The translations under genes were made by a program, and so were the position numbers. The notes beneath the pieces were generated by a model that saw only the letters and a list, made by a program, of their open reading frames with translations, ran no database searches and had not been told where the DNA came from. DNA of 64,000 bases from Halieaceae bacterium UBA5044. Its GTDB lineage: Bacteria > Pseudomonadota > Gammaproteobacteria > Pseudomonadales > Halieaceae. This document shows positions 63,132 to 64,000 of the stretch, piece by piece; positions within the stretch are counted from its first letter, which is position 1; the number at the start of each line of letters is the position of its first letter. Location of the stretch: positions 61,517-125,516 of the forward strand of contig DIBU01000004.1 in NCBI GenBank assembly GCA_002416125.1, read 5' to 3'.

Positions 63132-63858
63132 GCGCATTGGTGCGCACCCTGCGCAGAACGCGCAGCAAGGCGCTTTGACACGACTGCTTGTTCGTCTGAG
63201 CCAGGCCGTCTACTGGTTGCTGTTCGCGCTGCTGTTTTCCATTGTGCTGGAATGGCTGGGAATGGTTTTCTGGTGGCCGGAACAGGGCCTGCAGCACAGT
63301 CGGGACATGCTGGCCGCGGAGCTGGGATATCTGCAGATAGACTTCCGCCGCAGTCTGGTGAGTGCCGATCCGGCACGCTTTGCCCAGACGGTGGCGGACA
63401 AGACCTATGTCGCGCTGTTTGAATGGACCCGGCTGGTGGATGTCCTCGGCTGGCTTGGCACGCCAACCGCGGTGGGGGAGAGTGGCCTTCGGGTCCGGCT
63501 GCACCGGTTGTACCAGCCGCTTGCCCAGTTCATCCTTGCGGCCCTGCAGATCACCCAGGTCTTCGCTCTACGTCTGGCCATTCTGCTGCTGGCCACACCG
63601 GTCTTCCTGCTGTTTGGTGTGATGGCTCTGGTGGACGGCCTAGTCCGCCGCGATCTGCGACGCTGGGGCGGGGGACGCGAAAGCTCCTTCATCTACCACT
63701 GGTCCAAGCGCTCGGTGCTGCCGCTGTTGGTCACAGCCTGGGTCATCTACCTCGCGCTGCCGTTCAGTCTTCACCCGAGCTGGGTCATACTGCCCTTTGC
63801 CACACTGTTCGCCCTCAGCATCGCCATCACCGCAAATGCGTTCAAGAAATACCTGTAG
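63124..63858 (+). CDS. TIGR03747 (PFL_4697) family ICE membrane protein
   Basis: 244 residues from the ATG at 63124. Four hydrophobic segments (about 22-45, 135-165, 187-215 and 220-240) place it in the inner membrane, and E-S-S-F-I-Y-H-W-S-K-R is conserved. It always follows traD in this ICE class and is taken to be part of the transfer apparatus. The longer frame from 63040 inside traD is not used. Confidence 0.9.
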   Translation: MAERIGAHPAQNAQQGALTRLLVRLSQAVYWLLFALLFSIVLEWLGMVFWWPEQGLQHSRDMLAAELGYLQIDFRRSLVSADPARFAQTVADKTYVALFEWTRLVDVLGWLGTPTAVGESGLRVRLHRLYQPLAQFILAALQITQVFALRLAILLLATPVFLLFGVMALVDGLVRRDLRRWGGGRESSFIYHWSKRSVLPLLVTAWVIYLALPFSLHPSWVILPFATLFALSIAITANAFKKYL

Positions 63859-64000
63859 TGAAAATATCAGGTGAATACACGCCGGCTGGTCATGATTCGG
63901 CACGACATGAGGGATGCAGCCGACGAACTCTAAGGATACTCTGAATAAGGCTGGCATTTTGCGAGAATACGCCATGCCCCAAGCACAGGATGTCAGCATG
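63859..64000 (+). other. Right edge: possible insertion sequence left end
   Basis: After TIGR03747 the sequence becomes less GC-rich. An open frame from the ATG at 63974 (M-P-Q-A-Q-D-V-S-M) runs off the window. In intact members the next gene would be a further transfer protein, so this may be an inserted element, but nine codons are too few for assignment. Confidence 0.3.

Larger units (their letters stand above)
47205..64000 (+). mobile_element. PFGI-1/SPI-7-class integrative and conjugative element, partial
   Basis: The ordered set ParB (TIGR03764), DUF2857, STY4528, TIGR03761, STY4534/DUF3577, RadC, DUF6573, PilL-N (TIGR03748), TIGR03759, lytic transglycosylase, TIGR03765, TraD (TIGR03743) and TIGR03747 is the recognised backbone of this class. 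The element continues past base 64000. Its left limit is uncertain: AlpA at 47205 is the first gene kept here, and the integrase at 38474 may mark the real border. ParA, DnaB, DUF3158 and SSB genes usual in this class are missing from the visible part. Confidence 0.85.

Noticed and set aside
61881..63137. Minus-strand open frame of 418 codons opposite traD
   Set aside because: Shadow of the TraD ATPase; no recognisable domain or ribosome site.

Overview
The window is high-GC DNA from a gammaproteobacterium. The mix of TonB-dependent uptake, wax-ester/acylglycerol synthesis, a Rieske/flavoprotein steroid-type oxidation cluster and a PQQ dehydrogenase suggests a marine Cellvibrionales-like (Halieaceae-type) bacterium; that placement is inference from gene content only. 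No rRNA, tRNA or CRISPR array was recognised.

Bases 1-38228 look like ordinary chromosome. They hold housekeeping and transport genes (aminotransferase end, CbiM-like permease, DUF533 protein, RlmD-type methyltransferase, BASS transporter, AzlCD), then a lipid-storage operon (WS/DGAT, epimerase, lipase-like hydrolase). Next come an HD-GYP response regulator and a 2091-residue hybrid histidine kinase. From 16829 to 29418 there is a catabolic block on both strands: KstD-like flavoprotein, Rieske oxygenase, metallo-beta-lactamase-fold hydrolase, SDR and NTF2-like protein on the plus strand; DUF2855 protein, PQQ dehydrogenase with an internal cytochrome c, hotdog thioesterase, a second NTF2-like protein, TonB receptor and VOC protein on the minus strand. 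It probably imports and oxidises a hydrophobic polycyclic substrate. Envelope genes follow: BrkB, a hydrolase-cyclophilin fusion, two DUF4398-type lipoproteins, a VWA/Ig-like protein, a SIMPL protein and another SDR.

Bases 38474-47400 are a patchwork island. It starts with a P4-type tyrosine integrase and carries remnants of IS21 (istB), IS3 and ISL3 transposases, a broken SRAP gene and a roughly 365-bp duplicate of the 5' part of an efflux adaptor gene. Between the scars sits a visibly less GC-rich efflux operon (adaptor, RND pump, two hotdog thioesterases) with a divergent MarR regulator and a candidate operator.

Bases 47205-64000 carry the core of a PFGI-1/SPI-7-class integrative and conjugative element (ICE) that runs off the right edge: AlpA, ParB, DUF2857, STY4528, TIGR03761, a possible ParR-like protein, ParM, DUF3577/STY4534, RadC, DUF6573, CsrA, a GNAT acetyltransferase (cargo), an Integrase_1 protein, then the conjugation block PilL-N, a small ORF, TIGR03759, lytic transglycosylase, TIGR03765, the TraD coupling ATPase and TIGR03747. 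The ParA and DnaB genes usually found before parB are absent, which suggests this end has been eroded. The middle genes are separated by structured leaders; two leaders share a near-identical hairpin with GGA in its loop, close to an element-borne csrA.
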